54,618 nucleotides of DNA from NCBI GenBank assembly GCA_030378015.1, contig JAUCGG010000009.1:1-54618 (forward strand), read 5' to 3'. The notes under the pieces were generated by a model, which saw only the letters and a program-made list of their open reading frames with translations, did not search any database and was not told where the DNA came from. A program made the position numbers and the translations under genes. The stretch comes from Desulfococcaceae bacterium HSG8. GTDB lineage: Bacteria; Desulfobacterota; Desulfobacteria; Desulfobacterales; 4be13. The first letter of the stretch is position 1. Every line of letters begins with the position of its first letter. Shown in pieces: positions 41,072 to 51,104 of the stretch.

Positions 41072-43180
41072 ATGGGAAAATGTGTCAATCATCCTGATCG
41101 GGAAACCAGCTTTGTGTGTATGAAACACGAAGTTTATATGTGTGACGAATGTATTCACTGCCGTGATCCTGAGATTTACTGCAAGTTCCGCTCATCCTGC
41201 CCGATATGGTTTATGCACAAGGAGGAAAAGAGAGCCGAGAGGGAGCGGGAAGCTGAAGCCGCGGTCAGAACATACAAAGTCATATTTATGCCTGACAATA
41301 AAAAGGCAGTCCTACCCGCGGGGAGCAATCTGCTGGAAGCTGCCCAGACTGCGGATGTCTCCCTGAATGCATCCTGCAACGGGAAAGGCTCGTGCGGCAA
41401 ATGCAAGCTCATCCTGGAAGCAGGAGATATAAAAACGGTTCCGAGTTCCCTGCTCAGTGAGAGAGAAAAGGGGAAGAACTATGTGCTTGCGTGTCAGAGT
41501 ACGATACATGGCGATGTCACAGTAAAAATCCCGGAAGAAACCCTGGAGAAAAAACTCAAAGTCGCGGGAATGGGCAGGGATGCGACAGACCGCCTGAAGG
41601 GGCTTGTAAAAGAAATCAGCCCCATGCTCCTGGAAATTCCGCTTGAATTGGAACCTCCCAGTTTGGAAGACTCTGTCAGCGATCTTGACCGCCTGACCCG
41701 GGGACTGAAAAAAACCGGGTGCTGCGATGTGGAAAGGCTGAGTGTGGGGCTCGGGGTCATGCGGGACCTGGCAAACGTGATGAGAGATGACAACTGGAAT
41801 GTCACAGCTTATGTAATGAGAAAAAAATGTTCATATGAAGTCCTGCGGGTAGAAGCGGGAGAGGGGAAAGGCAATCCCCTGGGACTGGCTGTTGACATCG
41901 GGACCACGTCTGTTGTGGTGTATCTGACAGACATGACGGACGGCTCGGTCATTGCTGCCGCGTCCGGGCATAACCGGCAGGCAGCATGCGGTGATGACGT
42001 GATTAACCGTATCGTCTGTGCGGAGAAAAACGGAGTTAAAAAGCTGGGCAACATGGTACTTGCGACCATTAACGGGCTTATCAGTGAGGTATTGGACAGC
42101 TCGGGAGCGGATTACAGGCAGATCAGGAATGTGGTGCTTTCCGGGAATACCACCATGACCCATCTTTTGTTGAAAATAGACCCTCGTTACATCCGCCGTG
42201 AGCCTTATATTCCCACGGCTTCCGAATTTCCCATTCTCAGGGGCGGACTCGTGGGGCTGAAAGTCAGCCCCGTGGCCTCGGTGTTCGTCATGCCCGGGCC
42301 GGCCAGCTATGTGGGAGGCGATATTGTCTCCGGTATGCTTTACGCGGGATTTCACAGGGAGGAACCCCTGACCCTGTTCATTGACGTGGGAACCAACGGG
42401 GAAATTGTCCTGGGCAACAAAGACTGGCTCATGACCGCGTCCTGTTCCGCAGGCCCGGCCTTTGAAGGCGGGGGAGTGCGCTGGGGGATGCGTGCGGAAG
42501 AGGGAGCCATTGAAAAAATATCTGTCAATCCTGATACTTTTGAAACAGATTATTCAACGGTGGGAGATGTCCGGCCCCGCGGCATCTGCGGCTCCGGCAT
42601 GATTGATCTTATCTCCGAAATGCTGCTCACCGGCATCATTGATCAGAGCGGAAAATTTGTACCTGATGTGAGCCATCCGAGAATAAGGCGTGAGAAAGAT
42701 GAAACTGCCTATATTGTGGAATTTGCAGATAAGACTTCAATGGATGCGGATATCATCTTCACCGAATCGGACATTGACAACATCATTCGGAGTAAAGGAG
42801 CAGTTTATGCCGGGTTCACTGTTCTGCTGAACCAGGCAGGACTGGACTTCTCAATGGTGGAGCGGGTTGTGATAACCGGCGGATTCGGACAGTATCTCGA
42901 CATGGACAGGGCAATCACCATCGGTCTGCTTCCGGATATTGAACGGAGCAAATTTCAATACCTCGGCAACAGTTCCGTGGCCGGGGCATATATGGCCCTG
43001 CTCTCTGATGAATTCCGCAGGGAAGCCATACAGGTTTCAAACAGCATGACGTATATTGATTTCAGCAGCAATAACCAGTTCATGGACGAATTCACATCCG
43101 CTCTTTTTCTGCCGCATACCAATGTGGATGATTTTCCGAATGTCAAGATTCGTCATCAGAGGAATAGATTTACGATTTGA
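41072..43180 (+). CDS. RACo/RamA-type corrinoid activation ATPase with N-terminal B-box
   Basis: A 702-residue protein. Residues 4-46 form a Cys/His-rich B-box-like zinc region (CVNHPDRETSFVCMKHEVYMC, then CxxC pairs). A plant-type [2Fe-2S] domain follows with Cys102, 108, 111 and 141 (CNGKGSCGKC...C). From about 270 is the ASKHA ATPase fold: AVDIGTTSVVVYL (275-280 core), LSGNTTM, FIDVGTNGEI, GPAFEGGG and VITGGFGQYL. This is the reductive activator of corrinoid proteins (RACo), which restores Co(I) using ATP. It fits the Wood-Ljungdahl genes at the left of the window. AAAGGAG lies 10 nt upstream. Confidence 0.93.
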   Translation: MGKCVNHPDRETSFVCMKHEVYMCDECIHCRDPEIYCKFRSSCPIWFMHKEEKRAEREREAEAAVRTYKVIFMPDNKKAVLPAGSNLLEAAQTADVSLNASCNGKGSCGKCKLILEAGDIKTVPSSLLSEREKGKNYVLACQSTIHGDVTVKIPEETLEKKLKVAGMGRDATDRLKGLVKEISPMLLEIPLELEPPSLEDSVSDLDRLTRGLKKTGCCDVERLSVGLGVMRDLANVMRDDNWNVTAYVMRKKCSYEVLRVEAGEGKGNPLGLAVDIGTTSVVVYLTDMTDGSVIAAASGHNRQAACGDDVINRIVCAEKNGVKKLGNMVLATINGLISEVLDSSGADYRQIRNVVLSGNTTMTHLLLKIDPRYIRREPYIPTASEFPILRGGLVGLKVSPVASVFVMPGPASYVGGDIVSGMLYAGFHREEPLTLFIDVGTNGEIVLGNKDWLMTASCSAGPAFEGGGVRWGMRAEEGAIEKISVNPDTFETDYSTVGDVRPRGICGSGMIDLISEMLLTGIIDQSGKFVPDVSHPRIRREKDETAYIVEFADKTSMDADIIFTESDIDNIIRSKGAVYAGFTVLLNQAGLDFSMVERVVITGGFGQYLDMDRAITIGLLPDIERSKFQYLGNSSVAGAYMALLSDEFRREAIQVSNSMTYIDFSSNNQFMDEFTSALFLPHTNVDDFPNVKIRHQRNRFTI

Positions 43181-43218
43181 GATTTAAGTACTTGTGCAAA
43201 AGTTCTGTAACATTTTTC

Positions 43219-43319
43219 GGCATCTTTCATAAATAAAAACTGAAAACTGGTTCAGTTTACATTTTTTTCCGGTCTTCCGAACGATTTGCAAAAGTGTAAA
43301 CTGACAAATGAAGGATGCC
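43219..43319. mobile_element. MITE family A, copy 3
   Basis: A 101-bp element, ends GGCATCTTTCAT and ATGAAGGATGCC. Flanks CATTTTTC (43211-43218) and CGTTTTTC (43320-43327) are an 8-bp target duplication with one change. Shares AAAGTGTAAACTGACAAATG with copy 2. The rest of the 43181-43532 gap contains only a small CGCAGAGGCA/TGCCTCTGCG hairpin (43405-43451). Confidence 0.82.
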
Positions 43320-43532
43320 CGTTTTTCTGACTCTTATTCTGAACTTACAGGATTTTAACATTCCGCAAATGTTTGTAATATAATATACAACATACAACTC
43401 TGATCGCAGAGGCAGCTAAGAAATTGCTGCATAAAATTCTGTGCCTCTGCGGTTAAAAAAGTTGCAAAATTATGGATCAGATATTCACGATTGCCAAACT
43501 CGTAAATCGTAAATTTCTATAAAAGAGACAGG

Positions 43533-44891
43533 CTATGAATTAATCGGAAGGATCACACTGAACACAGTTTTCCCCGGTTCGCTCTCCGCTTCGATTTTTC
43601 CGTGGTGTTTGTCAATAATTTTCAGAACGATATCCAGTCCCAGACCGCTCCCTTCTCCCACTGATTTTGTAGTGAAAAACGGCTCGAATATCCGGGTTTT
43701 TATTTCATCGGGAATGCCTTTTCCGCTGTCTGTGATAGTCACAACAGCGCTGCTCTCCTTCTGATAAATATCAATCGTCAGTGTTCCTTTGCCATCCATA
43801 GCCTGTATCGCATTGTTGATGAGATTCGCCCATACCTGATCCAGTTCATCAGTATAACATAAAACCGGTGGAAGCTTCTCATAATTACGGATCACTTCTA
43901 TCCCGTATTTGAGTTGATTCTGATAGAGTGTCAGTATTGTTTCAATGCCTTGGGTCAGATCGGATTCAACTTTTTTACCGGTATGATCATAATGCGCATA
44001 ACTTTTCAGTGCAAAAACGATTTTAGTAGCACGACCCGCGGCTGTGCTGATATTCCGGGCGTTTCTTTGCAGACCGGAAATGTTGTACGCGGTTTCCAGG
44101 ATAAGTTGGTTTTCGCTGCTTTGAAAAAGCGGCAGAAAAGGATCAATCTTATCATAAATCCCCATATCTGTCAGCGTATCCGAGATATCGTCAGCATTAT
44201 CAAGGCCATGCTCTTCCAACACAGATGTCAGCGATCTTTTTAATTTGCGTTCCTCTCTGGCTGAAAGTCCTGTCTTTCCCTGGAGGGCTTTATCTAATAA
44301 AAGAAAGAAGTCCTTCCGGGAATCATCAGGAAGTGATTGAAGAAGCCTGGGAAGTTGTTCCAGTATCAGACCCAGGGAATCCGAAATATTATCAATGGAT
44401 GCCTGGATAGCACCGAGCGGGGTTTTGATTTCATGAGCCACACCGGCAACGATCTGTCCCAGGATCGCCATTTTTTCCGAACGGATCAGTTCAGCTCTCA
44501 GTTGCTCTCTTATTCTCACCACGGAAAGATGATTTTTTACCCTTGCTTTTACTTCCAGCACGTTAAACGGTTTGGTAATGTAATCAGAGGCTCCGGCTTC
44601 AAATCCCTTGGTTACGTCCGTCGGACTGTCCATAGCAGTAATAAAAATCACAGCAATGTCTTTTGTCTGAGTATCCGCTTTCAGGCGGGCGCATACTTCA
44701 TATCCGTCTATTCCAGGCATCAGTATGTCTAAAAGGATCAGATCAGGATATTGTATTTTTATATGGCTGATTGCTTCCAAGCCGTTTTCAGCGACGGCGG
44801 TCTGGTAATCATCCTGTAATATGTCTGTCAGTAATTTAATGTTAATAGGATTGTCATCGACTATCAGAATCAATGGCTTATTTTTATTCAC
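43533..44891 (-). CDS. Response regulator-histidine kinase hybrid (REC N-terminal)
   Basis: A 452-residue protein. Residues 1-125 are a receiver domain ([11 protein letters not shown], phospho-acceptor Asp in [10 protein letters not shown], and the Lys in ITKPFN). A histidine kinase follows with the phospho-His in [13 protein letters not shown], then an insertion of about 110-130 residues, and the ATPase with [22 protein letters not shown] and [12 protein letters not shown]. The core is a close paralogue of the kinase at 45366-47756. REC-first kinases receive phosphate from another kinase; the membrane kinase next door is the natural candidate. Confidence 0.93.
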   Translation of the reverse strand: MNKNKPLILIVDDNPINIKLLTDILQDDYQTAVAENGLEAISHIKIQYPDLILLDILMPGIDGYEVCARLKADTQTKDIAVIFITAMDSPTDVTKGFEAGASDYITKPFNVLEVKARVKNHLSVVRIREQLRAELIRSEKMAILGQIVAGVAHEIKTPLGAIQASIDNISDSLGLILEQLPRLLQSLPDDSRKDFFLLLDKALQGKTGLSAREERKLKRSLTSVLEEHGLDNADDISDTLTDMGIYDKIDPFLPLFQSSENQLILETAYNISGLQRNARNISTAAGRATKIVFALKSYAHYDHTGKKVESDLTQGIETILTLYQNQLKYGIEVIRNYEKLPPVLCYTDELDQVWANLINNAIQAMDGKGTLTIDIYQKESSAVVTITDSGKGIPDEIKTRIFEPFFTTKSVGEGSGLGLDIVLKIIDKHHGKIEAESEPGKTVFSVILPINS

Positions 44892-44909
44892 TGGTTATCT
44901 CCTTCTCTG

Positions 44910-45121
44910 AAACGTGATGCGTGATGCGTGAAACGTGATGCGTGATGCGTGATGCGTGAAACGTGAAACGTGATGCGTGAAACGTGATGCGTGATGCGTG
45001 ATGCGTGAAACGTGATGCGTGATGCGTGATGCGTGATGCGTGATGCGTAATGCGTAATGCGTGATGCGTGATGCGTAATGCGTAATGCGTAATGCGTAAT
45101 GCGTAATGCGTAATGCGTGAA
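44910..45121. repeat. Tandem heptamer array (GTGATGC/GTGAAAC/GTAATGC)
   Basis: About 30 consecutive 7-bp units of three related types, some 212 bp in all. The same unit in short form ends the SulP fragment (27023-27040) and the DUF4143 gene (29541-29562). The length makes it prone to slippage; it lies just 5' of the kinase gene on the minus strand. Confidence 0.88.
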
Positions 45122-45150
45122 AGTTGGAGCGAATGACCAAACACCAAACA

Positions 45151-45337
45151 GGGTGTAATTAAAAGTGTCAGGTAATTCCTAGTTCCCAAACTCCGTTTGG
45201 GAACGCGATTGCCCGCAAAACTCCGGTTTTGCATGAAATATCAGGTTGCAGATGCAAACAGAGTTTGCCTGCAGGTGTTCCCCAGACGGAGTTTGGGAAC
45301 AAGGGGCCCCGAGTACCTGACACTTTTAATTGCACCC
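45151..45337. mobile_element. MITE family C, complete copy
   Basis: A 187-bp element with ends GGGTGTAATTAAAAGTGTCA and TGACACTTTTAATTGCACCC. The interior has the GTTCCCAAACTCCGTTTGGGAAC palindrome. Flanked by ACCAAACA (45143-45150) and ACCAAATA (45338-45345), an 8-bp target duplication with one change. A truncated copy lies at 32204. Confidence 0.85.
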
Positions 45338-45365
45338 ACCAAATACCAAACACTTGGCTTTCCAC

Positions 45366-47756
45366 TTATTTTTCCGTATAAATCGGAAGGATCACGCTGA
45401 ACGCTGTTTTTCCAGGTTCACTCTCCACTTCGATCTTTCCGCCATGTTTGTCAACTATCTTTTTTACAATATCCAGCCCCAGACCGCTTCCCTCTCCCGC
45501 GGCTTTTGTGGTGAAAAACGGCTCGAATATCCGGGCCTTTATTTCATCAGAAATTCCCTTTCCGCTGTCTGTGACAGTTACAACCGCGCTGTTTTCTTTC
45601 CGGTAAATAGCAACTTCCAGGGTTCCCTTGTTCTCCATTGCCTGTATGGCATTGTGGATGAGATTCGTCCAAACCTGGTTCAGTTCATCCGGATAACAAG
45701 GTACCTGCGGGAGTTTTTCATAGTTCCGAACCATTTCTATGCCGTGTTTGAGCTGATTATAATAGAGGGTCATGACCGTTTCAACTCCCTCGACCAGATC
45801 TGATTCTATCTTTTCCCCGCTGTGATCGTAGCGGGCATAGCTCTTAAGGGCAAATACCACTTTGGAGGCGCGATCCGCGGCAGTGGTGATGTTCAGGGTA
45901 CCTCTTTGCAGTCCCGAAAGATTGTATGCAGTATGCAAAACAAGCTGATTTTCAGAATGCCGCAGGAGCGGGAGAAACTGATCAATATCCTCATATGCCC
46001 CCATGTCCGTCAGTGTATCGGCAATTTCGTCAGCATCATCAAAATCCATTTCTTCCAGCTTCCGGATCAGCTTTCTTTTCAGCTTACGTTCTTCCTTGGC
46101 CGAGATATTTGCATCTCTTTGTATGGCCCGTTCGAGCAGGGCAAAAAAATCTTTTTGCAGATCTTCGGAAAGCACCTGGAACAGGCGGGGCAACTCTTGG
46201 AGTGTCTCGCGCAGTGAGCAGGATATGTTGTCAACAGATGCCCGGATCGCACCGAGGGGCGTATTGATTTCGTGAGCGACACCAGCGACAAGCTGACCCA
46301 GCGCTGCCATTTTTTCAGACTGAACCAGATGGTCCTGGGTATTCCTGAGTTCCTCAAGTGCCTGTGAAAGTTCATGAGTGCGTTCTTCCAGCCCGTTCTG
46401 GGTCTGTTTGATATCTGTAATATCCCGAATCACCTCGATTCCCCCGGCAACATTGCCCTTTGAATCATAGAGATTTGTGGCAATTCCCCATACATAACCA
46501 GGTTCTGCAGCCGGAGGATTAATATATGCTTCAGCGCTGAGAACATCTCCCTGCCTAACTATCTTTAAATACTTTTTTTCCAATTCATCATCGGGGGTAT
46601 TGATAAGATCTATCAGGACAGGTCTTCTCTCCCCGTAAAAAGGAATTGCGTATTCATTATTGCCTTTGCCTTTGATATCCTCTGATTTTACCCCCAGCAT
46701 TTCCTCAATTGCCTTATTCCAGAAAATCACTTTTCCCTCATGATCAATCACAAATGTTGCATCAGGCAGGAAGTTTATGATATCAGACATTTTTTGTTCC
46801 GATTCCCTTAGCGCGTTCTCTGCCCTGATGCGTTCCTCAAGGGTGGCTTCAAGCTTTTCGTTGACCTGTGACAGCTTGACATTCTTCTGATTCAGTTCCT
46901 CTGTCCTTTCTTCCACCTTCTGCTCCAGTGTCCGGGCGTAATCCTCCAGTTGCTCATTGGCTTCCCTGATGGAGAGACGCATAATCTCCACATCAGATAC
47001 CAGTTGTCCGATTTCATCTTTGCTTTCGGAATGAACGGATTTCTCCAGATTTCCCGAAGCAATCTCACGAACCTGCACTGCAAGAGATCCGATAGGTCTG
47101 GACATTGAAGAACCGAACCAGTATGCTATGACGATTCCCCCTCCCATTAAGAAGAGTGTAAGCATTATCGAATAACTCCAGAGATTTGAAATGGATTTCT
47201 CCAAATAAGTAGTATCCAGTGCGATGTAAATAAATCCCAGCAATTTCTCTGATGCAGATTCGGATGTTTCATCCGGCTGATCATCATCAGTCATAACTTC
47301 GTCGGACTGACCATATATAAAATGAATGTTTTCAAGTAATTTTTCCCCCTTGTTTCTGAAATTTTTATTTTCCATCTTTTCAAGCTGATAAAGGATATGC
47401 TTATCCTGAATTTTTGAAAACTGCCGGAAATTCTTTTCATCAGACGAAGCAATTACTATTCCCTGGTTATTGGCGACGACCAGTACTTTCAGTTCGCGAT
47501 TCTTTGCTTCTGCTTCATTTACAAGTGCCTGTAAATTACTAAAGCTGTATTCCTGGATTGCATTTACGGAAACAATGGAAAAATTCTCATTCAAAAGAGC
47601 CGATTTTTCCTCAAGAGCTTCGATCAGAAGATCCTCTGATTGTTTTATAAAAACAACTGAAAGAGAAAACATCGCAATGATCAGTATCGTGATGATACCG
47701 ATAATGAATTTGAATCGGATACTTAAATCTCTGAATGTTTTTTCCCCGCTCTCCAT
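45366..47756 (-). CDS. Membrane sensor histidine kinase (sensor-HAMP-PAS)
   Basis: A 796-residue kinase. One helix (IIGIITILIIAMFSLSVVFI) near residue 20, a periplasmic region of about 150 residues, a second helix (SIMLTLFLMGGGIVIAYWF), a HAMP domain, a long coiled coil, a PAS domain (DIINFLPDATFVIDHEGKVIFWN), the His in GVAHEINTPLGAI, a paralogous insertion (KEERKLKRKL...), and the ATPase with NLIHNAIQAMEN and [14 protein letters not shown]. The stimulus is unknown. It shares the core with the REC-kinase downstream, so the two probably arose by duplication. Confidence 0.93.
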   Translation of the reverse strand: MESGEKTFRDLSIRFKFIIGIITILIIAMFSLSVVFIKQSEDLLIEALEEKSALLNENFSIVSVNAIQEYSFSNLQALVNEAEAKNRELKVLVVANNQGIVIASSDEKNFRQFSKIQDKHILYQLEKMENKNFRNKGEKLLENIHFIYGQSDEVMTDDDQPDETSESASEKLLGFIYIALDTTYLEKSISNLWSYSIMLTLFLMGGGIVIAYWFGSSMSRPIGSLAVQVREIASGNLEKSVHSESKDEIGQLVSDVEIMRLSIREANEQLEDYARTLEQKVEERTEELNQKNVKLSQVNEKLEATLEERIRAENALRESEQKMSDIINFLPDATFVIDHEGKVIFWNKAIEEMLGVKSEDIKGKGNNEYAIPFYGERRPVLIDLINTPDDELEKKYLKIVRQGDVLSAEAYINPPAAEPGYVWGIATNLYDSKGNVAGGIEVIRDITDIKQTQNGLEERTHELSQALEELRNTQDHLVQSEKMAALGQLVAGVAHEINTPLGAIRASVDNISCSLRETLQELPRLFQVLSEDLQKDFFALLERAIQRDANISAKEERKLKRKLIRKLEEMDFDDADEIADTLTDMGAYEDIDQFLPLLRHSENQLVLHTAYNLSGLQRGTLNITTAADRASKVVFALKSYARYDHSGEKIESDLVEGVETVMTLYYNQLKHGIEMVRNYEKLPQVPCYPDELNQVWTNLIHNAIQAMENKGTLEVAIYRKENSAVVTVTDSGKGISDEIKARIFEPFFTTKAAGEGSGLGLDIVKKIVDKHGGKIEVESEPGKTAFSVILPIYTEK

Positions 47757-47769
47757 ATCCCCCCGTAAC

Positions 47770-47875
47770 TAAAAATGACAAATTCCAAATAATAAATTCC
47801 AAATAAATTCCAAATCTCAATATCCAAATTCCAATTAATTTGAGATTTGGGCATTGAGATTTATTTGGGATTTGG
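47770..47875. repeat. AAATTCCAAAT simple repeat
   Basis: Repeats of AAATTCCAAAT on one side and ATTTGGGATTTGGG on the other form an imperfect inverted repeat in the short gap between two minus-strand genes. Confidence 0.55.
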
Positions 47876-47882
47876 GATTTGT

Positions 47883-50375
47883 TTATTCAGCAGCTATACA
47901 AACCCGGTCTCTCCCTTCCTCTTTTGCCCTGAACAGTGCCATGTCTGTCTGCCTGATAAATGCGTCTTTATCCGTTTCAGGACTGTACTCAGCCACTCCC
48001 TGGCTGATTGTTATACTCATAACTGTACTACCCATTTCTATGGTATGCGCTGCGACTTTTTCTCTTAAACGATTGGCAAGACTTTTTGCCTGGAGAAGAG
48101 ATGTGGAGGGGAGTACGATACCGAATTCTTCCCCGCCGTATCGGCAGGCAATATCATATTCCCGGATTTCTTTCCGGACAAGCACCGCTATCTCCCGCAG
48201 GATGATATCCCCGATCTGATGCCCGAAACTGTCGTTAAATTGTTTGAAATTATCGAAATCTATCAGGATCAGGGAAAGCGGGGCTTGGTGGCGTTTTGCC
48301 CGGGCTATTTCCTTTTCAAGAGTATTTTGGAAAAAACGATGAACATACAACCCTGTCAGGCCGTCCGTGATTGACAGTTCAAGGATCTCCTGGTATTTTT
48401 CCGAGTTGACGATGGCATTGGAAAGATGCTCACCAAAGCTGTGGATCAGATAGAATTCTTCGGAAGTGAAGGGATTCCCCTCAAGTTTGTCCGTCAGATT
48501 CAAGATGCCGATGATCCGGTTCTGATAGCAGAGCAGGATGTTGAGAAAAGATTTGGTTTCATACCGGGTTCCCTTGAGGATCCCGAGTTCCTCCTCGATA
48601 TCCGAAACATGAATGGAATGTTTCAGGGTGATCACCCGGCTCATCAGGCGGTTATCATCAGCAGATATGGAAAAAGGTTCCTGCCCCTGCATATCCGGAA
48701 GGTTATGGGCTGCCAGATTCAATATTTTTTTCCCAGGATCATAGAAAAATACAGAGATCAGGCGGCATTCAGCATAAAGCGGAAGTTTTCTGATTACAAC
48801 AGAGAGGATTTTTTTAATGTCAAATGTTGCATTGACTTCCCTGCCCAATGTGTTCAGATTCAGCAGAAGGTTGTGAGCGGAGGTCTGTTTCTTGTAAAGT
48901 TCGGCATTTACCAGCGTATAGGATACCTGATCTGTGATTCTTAAAAATATTTCCACATCAGCGGATTCGAACTGGTTAAGTTTGCTGCTTTCAATATTAA
49001 TGACGCCCAGTACCCTGTCCTCGAATTGAATGGGAATGGCCAATTCTGATTTGGTGTTTATCAGCTTATCCAGGTATTTCTTTTCCTTAGTGGTATCGTT
49101 GCAGAGATAATATTTCCCGGAACGGGCAACAAAGCCTGATATGCCTTCCCTGACAGAGATTTTGTCTCCCACTTCCAGTGTTTTCATGGGTTCCCCGACA
49201 TAAGAAACAAGCTCAAGTTCCTGTGATAATTTCTCATAAATAAAAATGGCAACATGGTGGTACCCGAACATTTCATAGACAAGATTGACGATATCATCGA
49301 AAAAAGCTTTAAGATCAAAAGACTGAATGGCAACTTTGCCGATCCTGCGCATGATCTCCATCTGCTTGTTTTTCCTGATAAGTTTTGAAAGATCATCCAT
49401 ATCCCTGATAATAAGGCTCAGTTCTTCGCTGATAACCTCCAGCATATGGATATCTTTTTTATCAAAAGCATCCTGGCTGCGACTGGCAATATAGATGACG
49501 CCGAGTATCGTTTTCCTGAGAGCAATGGGGATAGCCAACTCAGAGCGGACGTTTTCAAATAAAACGACTTCATACCTGTTTTTCGAGGAATCCCTGACAA
49601 GAGCGGTTCGGTGCTGGTTAAAAGCTTCTCCGATAATATGGAAGCCTTCTTTATCAAGTCTTTCTTTTTTGGGAAGAAGTTCCTCCAAACCTGCCTGTGC
49701 CATGAGTCGGAAATATTCTTCACCTTCATGATCAAGAAAAATCAGCACCTGGTAGTAACTGAAAAATTCAACAACGGACTGAGCCACGATCTGCAGGAGT
49801 TTTTCCGGTTCCAGGTTCACGGATATCCGCTGCCGGATCTTATTGATCACCAGCAACTGGCTGGTTTTTTTTCTCTCATTTTCAAAAAGCAGTGCATTAT
49901 GAAGGGCAAGGGACAAATGGGAAGCAAACAGGCAGAGTCCTTCGAAATCATCTTCTGTAAACGAGTATTCCTGTTTGCTTTCGATATCCAAGACACCGAT
50001 CAGACGATCTTTCTCAATAATAAGCGGAATGGCAATTTCGGATTTTGCACTGTTAATTCCCGATATGTAGCGGGAATTTTCATCTATATTCGGAACATAG
50101 AGCGGTTCCCGGGTTTTGGCAACATAGCCGGTAATGCCTTTTCCGCCGACAGTTGTTCGAAAATTCCTGATGATATCGTCTTTATATCCCGTGGCGGCCC
50201 GGACATAGAATTCACCGGATTTTTCATCATATAAAAGGAGGGCAGCAGTGTCAAAACCAAATGTATGCTCCATGATATGCAAAACTCTTTTCATAAGTTT
50301 GTCAATATCAAGTATGGTGAGAATAGATTCATTGATACGATGAATCGCTTCGAGTTTATCCATTCGACCTTTCAT
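47883..50375 (-). CDS. Diguanylate cyclase with four GAF domains
   Basis: An 830-residue soluble protein from ATG 50375, where AGGAG sits 5 nt before; ATG 50390 lies upstream of it. Four successive GAF-type domains (SEIAIPLI, SELAIPIA, SELAIPIQ, and ETKSFLNILL) are followed by a GGDEF domain: ITDGLTGLYVHRFF, DFDNFKQFNDSFGHQIGD and the active motif GGEEF. The inhibitory site RxxD (REYD) is in its place five residues before GGEEF. It makes c-di-GMP under control of small ligands or redox; the ligands are not known. Next to two kinases. Confidence 0.94.
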   Translation of the reverse strand: MKGRMDKLEAIHRINESILTILDIDKLMKRVLHIMEHTFGFDTAALLLYDEKSGEFYVRAATGYKDDIIRNFRTTVGGKGITGYVAKTREPLYVPNIDENSRYISGINSAKSEIAIPLIIEKDRLIGVLDIESKQEYSFTEDDFEGLCLFASHLSLALHNALLFENERKKTSQLLVINKIRQRISVNLEPEKLLQIVAQSVVEFFSYYQVLIFLDHEGEEYFRLMAQAGLEELLPKKERLDKEGFHIIGEAFNQHRTALVRDSSKNRYEVVLFENVRSELAIPIALRKTILGVIYIASRSQDAFDKKDIHMLEVISEELSLIIRDMDDLSKLIRKNKQMEIMRRIGKVAIQSFDLKAFFDDIVNLVYEMFGYHHVAIFIYEKLSQELELVSYVGEPMKTLEVGDKISVREGISGFVARSGKYYLCNDTTKEKKYLDKLINTKSELAIPIQFEDRVLGVINIESSKLNQFESADVEIFLRITDQVSYTLVNAELYKKQTSAHNLLLNLNTLGREVNATFDIKKILSVVIRKLPLYAECRLISVFFYDPGKKILNLAAHNLPDMQGQEPFSISADDNRLMSRVITLKHSIHVSDIEEELGILKGTRYETKSFLNILLCYQNRIIGILNLTDKLEGNPFTSEEFYLIHSFGEHLSNAIVNSEKYQEILELSITDGLTGLYVHRFFQNTLEKEIARAKRHQAPLSLILIDFDNFKQFNDSFGHQIGDIILREIAVLVRKEIREYDIACRYGGEEFGIVLPSTSLLQAKSLANRLREKVAAHTIEMGSTVMSITISQGVAEYSPETDKDAFIRQTDMALFRAKEEGRDRVCIAAE

Positions 50376-50490
50376 ATATTCTCCTGACATTACGGTTTTT
50401 AGCTACTTAGCTACATGAAATTCATAAAATCTGTCAGTTCACGCGGTTCCGATGGGTTTGCAACCACAATAATTCCAATATAATCATTAC

Positions 50491-51017
50491 TCAGATCGGA
50501 GTTGAAATTTCAAGGGGCACACTTCTGTACATGATATGCGATTCAGGAACTAATTGCTCCGTATAATCAGAATCTGGCGTATCACCGGCCACTACTTCAG
50601 GTAATTCATGCCCCGAGCATAATAAAGCTTCGACAGCCTCCTCGCCTGATGCGCCGACATAAACCAATGTATCATCAAAACCTGCATAAACACTGCCTGC
50701 AGATGACATACACAGGACCATATACTCATTAAATGCCTCACCGATAATACACAGTTCCTCATGAGTTTGTTCCCTGTAATATTCTTTCACCCAGTCCGGA
50801 TCGACTCCGGAGACCGCTTTTATCACATCAAAATGGAAATAATCAGAATTTGCCTGTTTTATTTCAAGCTCTCCGAAGCTTTTTAAAAACATGGCAACTC
50901 TCTCAGGCATATAAAAGCCTTCTTCCCTTAATGCACGTCTGAAATGACTGATCTCCAATTTTCGGACCATCCTGCCCGGTACAGAATATCCAATGTTTTT
51001 TTAGAAAAAATTGTCAT
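50491..51017 (-). pseudogene. SUKH-3 immunity protein gene, frameshifted
   Basis: From ATG 51017 the frame reads MTIFSKKTLDILYRAGW, a SUKH-3 start, but ends soon after. The next frame, from about 50970, reads RKLEISHFRRALREEGFYMPERVAMFLKSFGELEI, ELCIIGEAFNEYMVLCM and GSVYAGFDDTLVYVGAS to the stop at 50491. These together make one SUKH-3 immunity domain, with one base lost or gained near 50960. SUKH proteins neutralise polymorphic toxins. A toxin-like fragment lies upstream at 51461-51643, beyond two repeat elements. Confidence 0.75.
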
Positions 51018-51104
51018 TGCTACCTGCCGTTCAGTATTCTGATCTGTAAAATACCTAATCTGTAAACACTTTTGATCCGTAAAAAACATACCGGATTGAA
51101 GTTT

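Noticed and set aside
44910..45121. Repeat protein encoded by the heptamer array (RITHHAS-type peptide)
   Set aside because: It is open in several frames simply because the unit is free of stops; no ribosome binding site or homology.
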